Shown one piece after another: positions 6,205 to 14,410 of a stretch of 58,491 bases of DNA. Both the position numbers and the translations under genes were made by a program. The notes under the pieces are model-generated. The model had not been told where the DNA came from, searched no databases, and saw only the letters and a list, made by a program, of their open reading frames with translations. The DNA comes from Anaerolineae bacterium (GTDB taxonomy: Bacteria; Chloroflexota; Anaerolineae; Aggregatilineales; Phototrophicaceae): assembly GCA_022842885.1 (NCBI GenBank), contig JALHOR010000019.1:1-58491 (forward strand), read 5' to 3'. Each line of letters opens with the position of its first letter. Positions within the stretch are counted from its first letter, which is position 1.

Positions 6205-8559
6205 ATGAAGTGCCGCCGAAATTTTCATCGGGGAAGCAGCCCGCGCCTCTCATTATCAAAACGTTCTCTTGGTTATTTATTGTTAGGCATTTGGTTATGG
6301 GCGCTATCCATTGCGCCTGTGGCGGCGCACGGCTATTTGATTCGCAGTATCCCGGAAAATCGCGGCGTCTTAGACCGCGCCCCCATCCGGTTACAATATT
6401 GGTTTAGCGAAGATTTAGAGCCGCGCTTCAGCGAACTCCTCTTGCGCGATGCCACAGGCGACATTATCGCTTCTGGCGGCGTGGATGCCAATAATTCGAC
6501 CTTATTGACTTTAACGCTGCCGCCCAATACCTTAGCCGATGGCGCGTATGTGGTGGAACTGCGCCCGGCGTTTGCCAGCGATGCTCATGTGGTGGTGTCC
6601 AGCCAAGTCTTTTTTATTGGCACAGAAATCGCTGGATTTGAGAGTATTGCTGCCAGTGATGCCGCCCAACCCTTAGAGGCAGTCTGGAAATTTTTGCTGC
6701 TGCTGGCGTTGTTCGTGTTATTTGGGGTGTATACCGTTTATGCCTATGTGCTGATTCCGGCGTGGGGCAATCCCCAGTATAAAGCTGGTTGGTTGCCGCC
6801 GCGTATCATAGACCGCTTGAACCGCATTATTTGGGCGGGCATTGTGTTGGCAGTAGCCGCCAATATCTTGGCATTGTTGCAGCAAACGATGGTCTTTTTT
6901 AATTTGGATATCGCACAAGTGATGAGTGGCAATTTGTGGCAAGTGGTTCGGCAAGGGTCACGCTTTGGCGATATGTGGAATCTGCGAATGCTGCTGTTGA
7001 TTTTGCTGATTGCCATGCACACCATGAGCAGGGTCTATCGGGAGTCTGCGCCGGAAACAGTGCGGGCATTCTGGACAGCCAATGTGTGGCTAACGGCACT
7101 GTTGATTGGGATGCAAGCAACCACGAGTCATGCCGCTGGGTCATTAATTTTGCCGTGGTTAGCGATGTTCATGCACTGGTTGCATTCGCTGAGTGTGGCT
7201 TTTTGGATAGGTGGCGTGGCAGTATTAGTGCTGATTTTGCCCGTGGCATTAGCGCCGTATACCCATTTGGAAAGGCGGCAGGCGCTCGGTGTGGTCATGA
7301 TGCGTTTTTCGCGCTTGTTGACGGCGGCAGTCTTAGTGGTCATCTTTACGGGCATCTATAACGCCGCCAATTGGTTTTTTTCTCCGGCAGAAGTGGCAAC
7401 CCGTTATGGCGGGTCGTTGGTACTAAAAGTGCTGATGGTGGCGCTGCTGCTCATCATCGGTGCAATCCATCATCTAACATTGCGCCCGGTGCTGGCAGTG
7501 GGGATAGAGCATCTTTTAGCGCGGGTGCTGCCGCTTAACATCACGATGCGCTTTATGCGATTGTATTTTGCGATGGTGCGTGGAGTCGAGACATTTAGCC
7601 ATACCCTGCGTTTAGAAGTCGTGTTTGCCGGAATCACCTTGGCATTGGCAGCCTTATTGAGTGCGACGCCCGTACCGCAGCCCGCCTTCTTACAAAATGA
7701 CACTCCGATTCCCACAGCGACCCAAACGGTGAATAACATCGCCATCACCCTCAGCATTAGCCCCGGTGGAACTGGCGTCAATACTTATGATGTGGTGCTG
7801 CAAGCGAATGGCAGTCCGTTTACGGGGGCGCAGGTTGAACTCCAAGTGGTCAGCCCTGACTTGGATCGGCGTACAGTGTGGCAGCGTGCCGAAGCCGTGG
7901 ATGAGGGGTTATATGTCGCGGCTGATGATGCCATCACAACAGTGGGCAGATGGTGGACGCTGGTAGATATTTCCGCGCCAGATGGCACATTCACACGGGC
8001 TTTTTTCGAGTGGCAGATTACGAATGATGCTGCTGTTTTCCAATTTTTGCCGCCGTCGTTGCTGCATATTATCGCTGGTGTGGGGATTCTTTTGAGTGTG
8101 GCGCTGCTGGCTTTCGCGCCCACCAAACGGCTGCTGAAGGCATTGCACGTCACGCGCAGCGGGTTAGCGGTTGCCGTGTTGGCATTTGCGATTTCGGGCG
8201 GTGTCTTGGGGTTTGCGGCTTGGTTCTTGGTGAATCAGCAACTTGAATATCAAGCGCAGTTATTCCCGCCGCCAACCATCATAAATGCTAGACCACCGGA
8301 TGCTGACTCGTTGCGACAGGGCGAAACATTATTAACCGACCATTGCCCGGACTGGTCAACTGCCGCCGATTACGTAGTCTTCATATTGCGCTTGGATACT
8401 TTGCGCGATGAAGAATTGTATCGTGTAACGACGGGCGGTTGGCGCACGCTTGCCCCCTGTGCTGAAACGCCGACCGCTGCTGACCGCTGGCATATCGTCA
8501 ATTATGTTCGCACGCTACGCCGTTTTGTAACCGATGGGGATAGCGTGGGTGATGAATAA
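6205..8559 (+). CDS. CopC-CopD fusion with FixH/YtkA-like and degenerate cytochrome-c-like C-terminus
   Basis: A 784-residue membrane protein. A signal peptide ends just before AHG, so the mature protein would begin with the copper-binding His typical of CopC. The CopC domain (about 42-140) includes a second His in the SDAHVVVSS segment. A CopD-type membrane domain follows (about 160-500, many helices). Next is an extracytoplasmic beta domain like FixH/YtkA (about 515-620), then two more helices. The last ~92 residues resemble a class-I cytochrome c (RQGETLLTDHC near 703-714, ADRWHIVNYVRTL near 759-771) but have no CxxCH heme site. The family is linked to copper uptake or resistance across the membrane. 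The missing heme motif makes electron transfer by the tail unlikely. Confidence 0.87.
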   Translation: MKCRRNFHRGSSPRLSLSKRSLGYLLLGIWLWALSIAPVAAHGYLIRSIPENRGVLDRAPIRLQYWFSEDLEPRFSELLLRDATGDIIASGGVDANNSTLLTLTLPPNTLADGAYVVELRPAFASDAHVVVSSQVFFIGTEIAGFESIAASDAAQPLEAVWKFLLLLALFVLFGVYTVYAYVLIPAWGNPQYKAGWLPPRIIDRLNRIIWAGIVLAVAANILALLQQTMVFFNLDIAQVMSGNLWQVVRQGSRFGDMWNLRMLLLILLIAMHTMSRVYRESAPETVRAFWTANVWLTALLIGMQATTSHAAGSLILPWLAMFMHWLHSLSVAFWIGGVAVLVLILPVALAPYTHLERRQALGVVMMRFSRLLTAAVLVVIFTGIYNAANWFFSPAEVATRYGGSLVLKVLMVALLLIIGAIHHLTLRPVLAVGIEHLLARVLPLNITMRFMRLYFAMVRGVETFSHTLRLEVVFAGITLALAALLSATPVPQPAFLQNDTPIPTATQTVNNIAITLSISPGGTGVNTYDVVLQANGSPFTGAQVELQVVSPDLDRRTVWQRAEAVDEGLYVAADDAITTVGRWWTLVDISAPDGTFTRAFFEWQITNDAAVFQFLPPSLLHIIAGVGILLSVALLAFAPTKRLLKALHVTRSGLAVAVLAFAISGGVLGFAAWFLVNQQLEYQAQLFPPPTIINARPPDADSLRQGETLLTDHCPDWSTAADYVVFILRLDTLRDEELYRVTTGGWRTLAPCAETPTAADRWHIVNYVRTLRRFVTDGDSVGDE

Positions 8560-8562
8560 AAA

Positions 8563-8770
8563 TTTCACCGCAAAGTCGCAAAGAGCGCCAAGAAAAGCAA
8601 AATATCACCACTGAGACACAGAGAGCGCAGAGATTTCACGGAGAAAATAAGGCAAAATTAACTGATTTATCGGTTTACCTCAAAAATGCAGGCGTCGGTT
8701 TTCAACCGATGCTGATGCCACCGCCCTATTTTTGAACCGCCAAGTCGCAAAGGATGCAAAGAAAAACAAT
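8563..8770. repeat. degenerate CGCAAAG / CACAGAG dispersed repeat cluster
   Basis: Purine-rich repeats: ACCGCAAAGTCGCAAAG with AGCGCCAAGAAAAGC (8567-8600), ACTGAGACACAGAGAGCGCAG (about 8609-8632), and again CCAAGTCGCAAAGGATGCAAAG (about 8739-8762). Such 'CGCAAAGACGCAAAG' and 'CACAGAGACACAGAG' elements are common intergenic repeats in environmental bacterial genomes. The frame of the next gene runs back into this repeat, but that part is unlikely to be translated. Confidence 0.6.
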
Positions 8771-8881
8771 AAAAACATAAACTTTCGTGGTTCAATTAAA
8801 TCCGTTGATTCACACCTTGTTTTCCAGCACACTACATCGCTAAAACAAATGTCGTATACAGGTAAAAGGGGAGCAGAACCA

Positions 8882-9418
8882 ATGGACGAAACTACCTTCT
8901 GGAATATGGTTGAGACAGCAAAAGCCGAAGCGAATGGTAATGGCGAAGCACAAGTTAAGCGATTAATCGAGATGTTGGTGGCGTTACCTGTTGAAGAAAT
9001 TTTATCTTATGAAACGATTTTTAATACGTATCACGCTGCTGCCTATCATTGGGATTTATGGGGTGTTGCTTATATCATCGGTGGCGGTTGCTCTAATGAT
9101 AGTTTTATGGATTTTCGGGCGTGGTTGATTGCTCAAGGACGCGAAATATATTACAAAATCCTGGTCGAACCCGATACATTAGTAGACATTGTTACAATCC
9201 AAAGAGATGGGAGGCTTGTATGGGGCGCAGCCTTTCTTGAAGATATGAACTATGTTGCGATGTTCGCTTATGAAATAAAAACTGGTAAAGAACTCATGAC
9301 ACCCTCTTATCCCGATTCACGAAAACCTTTGGGGGAGGATTGGAAAGAAGAAGATTTGCCTAATTTGTTTCCCAAAGTCTGGGCAAAATTTGAGCATGAC
9401 GACGATAAAATTAGATAA
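8882..9418 (+). CDS. DUF4240 domain protein
   Basis: A 178-residue soluble protein starting MDETTFWNMVETAKAEANG. The FW-x-x-V/I-x-x-A start, the YHWDLWGVAYIIGGGCSNDSFMDFRAWLIAQGRE core (residues about 56-89) and the later EDMNYVAMFAYEIKTG segment (about 120-135) are characteristic of DUF4240, a family without known function often seen near toxin or conflict genes. ATG 8882 is chosen because AGGGGAG lies just upstream and the frame before it is repeat DNA. It stands alone here. Confidence 0.85.
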   Translation: MDETTFWNMVETAKAEANGNGEAQVKRLIEMLVALPVEEILSYETIFNTYHAAAYHWDLWGVAYIIGGGCSNDSFMDFRAWLIAQGREIYYKILVEPDTLVDIVTIQRDGRLVWGAAFLEDMNYVAMFAYEIKTGKELMTPSYPDSRKPLGEDWKEEDLPNLFPKVWAKFEHDDDKIR

Positions 9419-9596
9419 AGTCCCATTCACCGTATAATAGATAGAATATGATTATTGTAATAATAAATATTAATGGAAATATGTGTGATTAAATTGGAAT
9501 ACGACTTGTTAGATTATCTTCGGATTTAAATAAATTATTACAATTTTAAGATACCATGTTTTGCCAAGTGGTGCAATTTTTCTTTGAAAATTCGCT

Positions 9597-10778
9597 CTAT
9601 GGCGACCTGAGTGAGACAATTCTGCCACCGCCAACCGAAAAATACAGCCAACCTTGTGGGCTAATGGCAACGCTGTATAAGCGATGCGCCCAAAAGCCTG
9701 CCCCGCGCCGATTCAAAAAAGAGGTATATTGGTTGGTATAGCCTTTTTCTGGCTCAGAAATTTCAGTATAAGTAAAACCGGGTGTGGTAGCAGCATCAAA
9801 TGGCACCATCGGCTCAATCACAATGGGTTCAGGGCGCATATCTACGGCAATAATTTCATAACCGCGCACATCAGACCGATGAAATGACCCGCCCAGAATC
9901 GCAATCAGCTTGCCCTCCATAAACGGGAATGCCATACCCTGATACTCAACAATCGCCAATGGCGTGCTGTGTGTCGCTAGCGCCAATACGGGCGCAGTCG
10001 CTTGAGAGCAATCAAAATTTTCGCTGACAATATCAGGTGTATTCCGATACCCGATGCAATGCGGAAAGCCAAAATGAGCGCCCGGCGTCACCCGATTGAG
10101 TTCATCTAGCGCCGGAGTATCTGCCAAATCATAACGGGCAGTATCTGTCACCCATAAATCACTCTGATAAAAGGCTAATCCAGCAGGTTGCCGCAGCCCA
10201 TGTGCCACCACTTGTCTATCGCTGCCATCTAGCGCAAAACTCAGAATCGCACCGCGTTCTCGATTCTCCCAAACGCAATCATCGCATGGTGCGCCAATGC
10301 CCACGTACAAACGCTCATCGTCCCCGATAGCGAGTCCGCCTGTCCAAAAGCCGCTTCCAGATGGCAAATCATCCACCAAAATTTCGAGCGTGCCAGCATC
10401 GGGCAAGCGATAAATGTGGCTGCCACCTGCAATGTATAACGCGCCGGCATGATACACCAACGCATTCGGCAGTGTCAGATTTTCGGCAATGATTTGGGGG
10501 CTATCTGGCTGTAAATCGCCATTGGTATCACGTAGCAGCAGCACTTGCCCATGCAAAGGGCGCGTTGCAAACAAACGTCCATCAGGCGCAAATGCCAATG
10601 CCGTAAACGCAAATTCGCCAGCGTCTTTTTCGGTGACGACTTCTTCAAAACACCAGAGTTGGGCATTCACGCGGGGCGCAAATCGCCAGCCCGGACGTTG
10701 GTCACACGGCGGCAGCGATTGGGCAGTGACACCAGAAATAGCAAAAAGCAGTAGCCAAAAAATTAATGTGTAACGCAT
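9597..10778 (-). CDS. secreted PQQ-dependent sugar dehydrogenase-like beta-propeller
   Basis: A 393-residue protein with a signal peptide (1-19, ending VTAQ) and a six-bladed propeller of the soluble glucose/sorbosone dehydrogenase type. LAFAPDGRLFATRP (about 61-74), NALVYHAGALYIAGG, LAIGDDERLYVGIG and LRQPAGLAFYQSDLWVTD are blade motifs, and GAHFGFPHCIGY is typical of the family. Members oxidise sugars or related alcohols in the periplasm with PQQ; PQQ binding and substrate are not proven here. It starts four bases after the stop of the dienelactone-hydrolase-like gene, so the two form an operon. Confidence 0.82.
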   Translation of the reverse strand: MRYTLIFWLLLFAISGVTAQSLPPCDQRPGWRFAPRVNAQLWCFEEVVTEKDAGEFAFTALAFAPDGRLFATRPLHGQVLLLRDTNGDLQPDSPQIIAENLTLPNALVYHAGALYIAGGSHIYRLPDAGTLEILVDDLPSGSGFWTGGLAIGDDERLYVGIGAPCDDCVWENRERGAILSFALDGSDRQVVAHGLRQPAGLAFYQSDLWVTDTARYDLADTPALDELNRVTPGAHFGFPHCIGYRNTPDIVSENFDCSQATAPVLALATHSTPLAIVEYQGMAFPFMEGKLIAILGGSFHRSDVRGYEIIAVDMRPEPIVIEPMVPFDAATTPGFTYTEISEPEKGYTNQYTSFLNRRGAGFWAHRLYSVAISPQGWLYFSVGGGRIVSLRSP

Positions 10779-10782
10779 AGAG

Positions 10783-11433
10783 TTATAAATGAGTATTGAG
10801 GAAATTGAGTGTGCGTTCCCAAGCTAATTGTGCGGCATCTGCTTTGTAGGCAGTTGGTTGATTCGACTCAAAAAACCAATGTTCTGTATCGGGATAGGTA
10901 TAAAAAATTGTTTCCGCACCACTGGTTTTTAGGTTATGTTCAAGCTTGTCTATTTCATCCTTATTTTCATATTCATCATGCTCGGCAAAATGCCCCAAAA
11001 CAGCCGCCTGCCGTCCGACAAAATCGCCTTCACCAATGCCATAAAATAGCACGGTGGCACATACATCCTGCGGCATTTTTTCTAGGAGTGCCAGCGCCAT
11101 ATAGGCACCCAGCGAAAATCCAATTGTCCCAATGGGCTTATGGATTGTTTGGGGATGCTGCCGCAATATTGCGACTGCATTCTGCAAAAATGAGATGGTT
11201 TTCGCCCAATCCATCTCATCCCGATAAGTCGCCGCTTGTTCAATCGTCGTGGCGATTTTGCCGTTATACAGATCAGGCGCAAAAACAACAAATCCAGCTT
11301 GTGCTAATCGGTCACAAAATTGCTTAAAAAAATCGTTCAGCCCCCACCACGCATGAATCACCATGATAGCGGGTGCATCTTCTTGCGTCTTAGGTAGTGC
11401 CAAATAGCTGTGTTGGAGAACTTCGGATACCAT
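10783..11433 (-). CDS. dienelactone hydrolase-family alpha/beta hydrolase
   Basis: A 216-residue cytoplasmic hydrolase. It shows HAWWGLN (27-33, oxyanion loop), nucleophile elbow GFSLGA (105-110, Ser107), an acid in EHDEYE (about Asp153) and His185 in TEHWFF. Dienelactone hydrolases normally use Cys at the nucleophile; here it is Ser, as in many DLH-like carboxylesterases. The substrate is unknown. It is the first gene of a two-gene unit with the PQQ-type dehydrogenase. Confidence 0.86.
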   Translation of the reverse strand: MVSEVLQHSYLALPKTQEDAPAIMVIHAWWGLNDFFKQFCDRLAQAGFVVFAPDLYNGKIATTIEQAATYRDEMDWAKTISFLQNAVAILRQHPQTIHKPIGTIGFSLGAYMALALLEKMPQDVCATVLFYGIGEGDFVGRQAAVLGHFAEHDEYENKDEIDKLEHNLKTSGAETIFYTYPDTEHWFFESNQPTAYKADAAQLAWERTLNFLNTHL

Positions 11434-11559
11434 GCTTGTCTCTCACCACTATTTTTAATCAGGGTACTGATAAATTGTAATGTTACACAATTTAAATATT
11501 TTAGATGAACAATTGGGAGGATTTAGAAACCCTCCCCTACATCACTACTCATCCCCCAA

Positions 11560-11583
11560 CCCCTTCTCCCAAAGGAGAAGGGG
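11560..11583. repeat. CCCCTTCTCC palindromic intergenic repeat
   Basis: CCCCTTCTCC (11560-11569), four-base spacer, GGAGAAGGGG (11574-11583). It is embedded in a 278-base non-coding gap rich in CCCTCCCC and AGGGTGAGGG tracts. This looks like a common dispersed intergenic hairpin. It could fold in RNA but has no T run. Confidence 0.55.
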
Positions 11584-11711
11584 AAATGAGAACCAATGTG
11601 GGGGTTAAAGTCCCTCTCCTGCGGGAAGCGAACCTTGCGACAACGCTTCGGGATTTAGGGTGAGGGCTAAAGATAACCTGAGCAGCTAAAAGCCAACGGC
11701 TAAAAGCTAAC

Positions 11712-12548
11712 TTAGTATTTCTTCACGATGCTGCGATACACAGCGGGTTGGCGCGTTTGGATGAACTGAAATTCTTCGCGGTTTTTACGGACATCATCCA
11801 AATCTATGCGGGCAACAGCGAAGCCTTCTAGCGGTGCGCCCGTATCCGCATCGGTTTCATCTGCCAATGAGGCATGAATTTCGCCGCGTGGTCCTACAAC
11901 CATGCTTTCGCCACCAAAATTCAGTGTCACATCTTCGCCTACACGGTTCGCCCCCACCACAAAAATCGAATTTTCATAGGCACGGGCGCGGAGATAGGTT
12001 TTCCATTCGTCAATATCAGCGGCTTCCCAGTTTGCCAACACGCACACCAATTCGGCACCTTCTAATGCCAAACTGCGGGCAACTTCAGGATATGCCAAAT
12101 CATAGCCAATCATCAGCCCAATGCTGCCAATATCCGTATCAGCAACCGGGATTTTATAGCCTTCACGGAATGCCATGCGTTCTTCGCCACGCAGATGGAC
12201 TTTGTTATAGACTTCCACCAAATCGCCATCGGGACCCACAATAATTGCCGAGTTATACAACACACTTTCGACTTTTTCTTTGCTTGCCATACCAAAGGCG
12301 ACATAAATGCCGTAGTCATTGGCACGCTGCGCGATAAGGTTGACGGTGGGACCGGGGATACGCTGCGCCACTTCGGTAAAGCGCACACCCAATTCATTGC
12401 CGCTGGTAATCAGTTCAGGGAAAACAATCAAATCAACGCGCTGTTGAGAGGCGATTTTGGCAATCATCTCGGACATTTTCACAAGATTTTCTTCCGGTTC
12501 GCCAAAGCGGGGTTTCATTTGCACAATCGCAACAGTAATTTCACGCAT
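11712..12548 (-). CDS. nitrilase-superfamily protein lacking the catalytic Cys
   Basis: A 278-residue carbon-nitrogen hydrolase fold protein. Glu45 (FPELITSG) and Lys116 (VYNKVHL) of the Glu-Lys-Cys triad are present. The third residue, normally Cys in the GxxICYD motif, is Gly148 (IGLMIGYDLAYPE); the codon is GGC on the minus strand at 12105-12107. All surrounding family blocks are intact, including the C-terminal GPRGEI strand, so this is a full-length protein, not a decayed gene. Classical amidase chemistry needs the Cys, so it is probably non-catalytic or uses other chemistry. It is monocistronic by position. Confidence 0.88.
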   Translation of the reverse strand: MREITVAIVQMKPRFGEPEENLVKMSEMIAKIASQQRVDLIVFPELITSGNELGVRFTEVAQRIPGPTVNLIAQRANDYGIYVAFGMASKEKVESVLYNSAIIVGPDGDLVEVYNKVHLRGEERMAFREGYKIPVADTDIGSIGLMIGYDLAYPEVARSLALEGAELVCVLANWEAADIDEWKTYLRARAYENSIFVVGANRVGEDVTLNFGGESMVVGPRGEIHASLADETDADTGAPLEGFAVARIDLDDVRKNREEFQFIQTRQPAVYRSIVKKY

Positions 12549-12669
12549 GTCAGGAGATGTCCTCTGGGATTTTGTTAAGCGATAACCTGTTTATTGTACT
12601 CCAAAATGAAATATTATACGAGACTCTGGATGGCGAATTAGGAAGTTTGTTCTAATTTTATCTCAGGTG

Positions 12670-13365
12670 TTATCTGCGTTTCACTTTTGCAACTGGCGCA
12701 CTTTCTTCATAGGGATAATCGGATTCATCGGCATATTCGGTGGTGAGATGCTCGTAATAATGGGAATTTTGCGATTGAAGGCGCTGCATTTCCAACTCGT
12801 GCTGATGTTCCTGCTCTAAATTCTGCATCAGGGTATCATCAGCGGCTTGATTCAGTTGCATTCGGATGAAATGAAATATTAATGGCAGTGTCCAAAAGAC
12901 CAGCATCAAAAAATGAATGTTGTTGACATCTACAATATTATTCCCGTCTTCAATTGCCCGCCGAGAAACGGCAATCCACGAGACGAGAACTACAATAAAA
13001 CCTGCCAAATAAATAAAACCGTGCAGCAAAAAACGGTTGCGCCGCCGGATGCCGCGCCGGAACTGCCAATACACCATCTGCCGATAATTCTCTATGGGCG
13101 GTGTTACCTCACCAAAGAAGAAGTTCCATAGCCAACGCCCGGCACGGAAAGGTGCTTTGATGCTCCATAGGGTAGCATCCCAAGCGATACGAACTGCCCA
13201 TTTGAGGATGTTAAAAGAGTGTACTAAAACAAATTTGCTTGGCAAAAAAATTAAATATTTCCAAAAACTTTTAAGCAGTGCGCCGATAGAGCGCAGGATG
13301 TTTGCCCCCAAAGCTGGCGCATCCTCATTTTTGCGCTTGCGTTTTTCGTCAGGATAATCCGTCAT
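12670..13365 (-). CDS. 2TM-domain membrane protein
   Basis: A 231-residue protein. A basic/acidic N-terminus is followed by a hydrophobic stretch around 30-60, then a segment with two transmembrane helices (about 120-140 and 155-172) joined by a short loop. It resembles the 2TM domain found in bacterial membrane and sensor proteins. A Gln/Glu/His-rich probably coiled C-terminal region follows, ending KVKRR. GGAGG lies just before the start. No enzymatic motif is visible; role unknown. Confidence 0.7.
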   Translation of the reverse strand: MTDYPDEKRKRKNEDAPALGANILRSIGALLKSFWKYLIFLPSKFVLVHSFNILKWAVRIAWDATLWSIKAPFRAGRWLWNFFFGEVTPPIENYRQMVYWQFRRGIRRRNRFLLHGFIYLAGFIVVLVSWIAVSRRAIEDGNNIVDVNNIHFLMLVFWTLPLIFHFIRMQLNQAADDTLMQNLEQEHQHELEMQRLQSQNSHYYEHLTTEYADESDYPYEESAPVAKVKRR

Positions 13366-13450
13366 AGGTTGTCCTCCCGATAGCTGCTTATTTTTTAATA
13401 TACGCGGAAAGCATCATTAAGTTGCCGACTCAGCGCGAAGTGTTTGTAAT

Positions 13451-13474
13451 AAAAATGGGGCGTTGTGCGCCCCA
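13451..13474 (-). terminator. Rho-independent terminator of the PIG-L gene
   Basis: TGGGGCG/CGCCCCA stem (13456-13474) followed on the minus strand by TTTTT (the A run 13451-13455 on the plus strand), about 30 bases past the stop of the deacetylase gene. Confidence 0.75.
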
Positions 13475-13503
13475 ATGATGACTATCATTATGCTGATTAT
13501 ACG

Positions 13504-14322
13504 TTAAAACGGGGCGTTGGCAGGCACAGTTTCCACGATAGTTTCAACTTCGGTGGCAGCAGGTTCTTCCGGTGCGGGTGGTTGGTCAAACTGCATCACT
13601 TTGAACGATTCAGCATAGGTCACACCGACTTTTTTGCCTGTGTCGGTATCCCATTCGCTAATCCATTTGATTGCGCCATTTTCAGCCTCATCACCCGCGC
13701 CAATCTGCGAGACATGGCAGCGCAGCGCATCTAATTTTTGGGTGTGCGTCTCGGAAGTATCCACAAAATGCGTGGGTTTCATCGTCAGCGTTAAATATAG
13801 TTCACGGATTTTGTGCGGCTCAAAACCTTCCGCTAACAATTCCGGGAAAATGGGGCGCGTTTCTGATGAGGGGAAAACAGCATAAATAGCCGCTTCACCC
13901 GCTGCACGGTGGTCAGGATGATTCACATAGCCATCGCCCGCAAACACGGTGGTGGGGTCTTGGCAAACGACGCGCTGTGGTTTTATCTCGCGTAAAAGGC
14001 GGGTTAAGTGGCGACGCAGTTCCAACGTCGGTTGCAACATGCCATCAGGATAGCCCAAAAAGCGCGTATCAGTCACGCCCACGGCGGCTGACGCGGCGAG
14101 TTGCTCTAGCCGTCGCTTTTCCACCAATTCTGCCCGCGTGATGTCTGGGTCATTGCTGCCTGCGCCGCCATCCGTGACGATGATATACGTGACTTGGGCG
14201 CCATCGCGCACCCAACGGGCGACACTGCCCGCCAATCCAAATTCAATATCATCATGATGCGCTACAATCACCACAATGCGGTCAATCTCTTTAAATTCAG
14301 CGGGTTTCAGTTCGTCCGTCAT
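13504..14322 (-). CDS. PIG-L/LmbE-family deacetylase
   Basis: A 272-residue enzyme with the zinc motif AHHDDIEFG (21-29), TDGGAGS, and the distal NHPDHRAAGEA block supplying the third ligand. The family hydrolyses N-acetyl groups from GlcNAc-linked substrates, for example in mycothiol, bacillithiol or lipid glycan pathways. No thiol-biosynthesis partner is nearby, so the substrate is unknown. The C-terminal ~30 residues are a Pro/Glu/Thr-rich tail. Confidence 0.9.
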   Translation of the reverse strand: MTDELKPAEFKEIDRIVVIVAHHDDIEFGLAGSVARWVRDGAQVTYIIVTDGGAGSNDPDITRAELVEKRRLEQLAASAAVGVTDTRFLGYPDGMLQPTLELRRHLTRLLREIKPQRVVCQDPTTVFAGDGYVNHPDHRAAGEAAIYAVFPSSETRPIFPELLAEGFEPHKIRELYLTLTMKPTHFVDTSETHTQKLDALRCHVSQIGAGDEAENGAIKWISEWDTDTGKKVGVTYAESFKVMQFDQPPAPEEPAATEVETIVETVPANAPF

Positions 14323-14410
14323 GTGCCTATCCTACAAAAGTCGAGCTTAGAATCTAAAAAGGCGCAGCCAAAACTACGCCCTTATGTAGATGGTGCAAGA
14401 ACCGATTTTC

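Noticed and set aside
8732-8881. Longer N-terminus for the DUF4240 protein
   Set aside because: It covers the dispersed CGCAAAG repeat; the family start MDETTFW and its AGGGGAG site fit ATG 8882.
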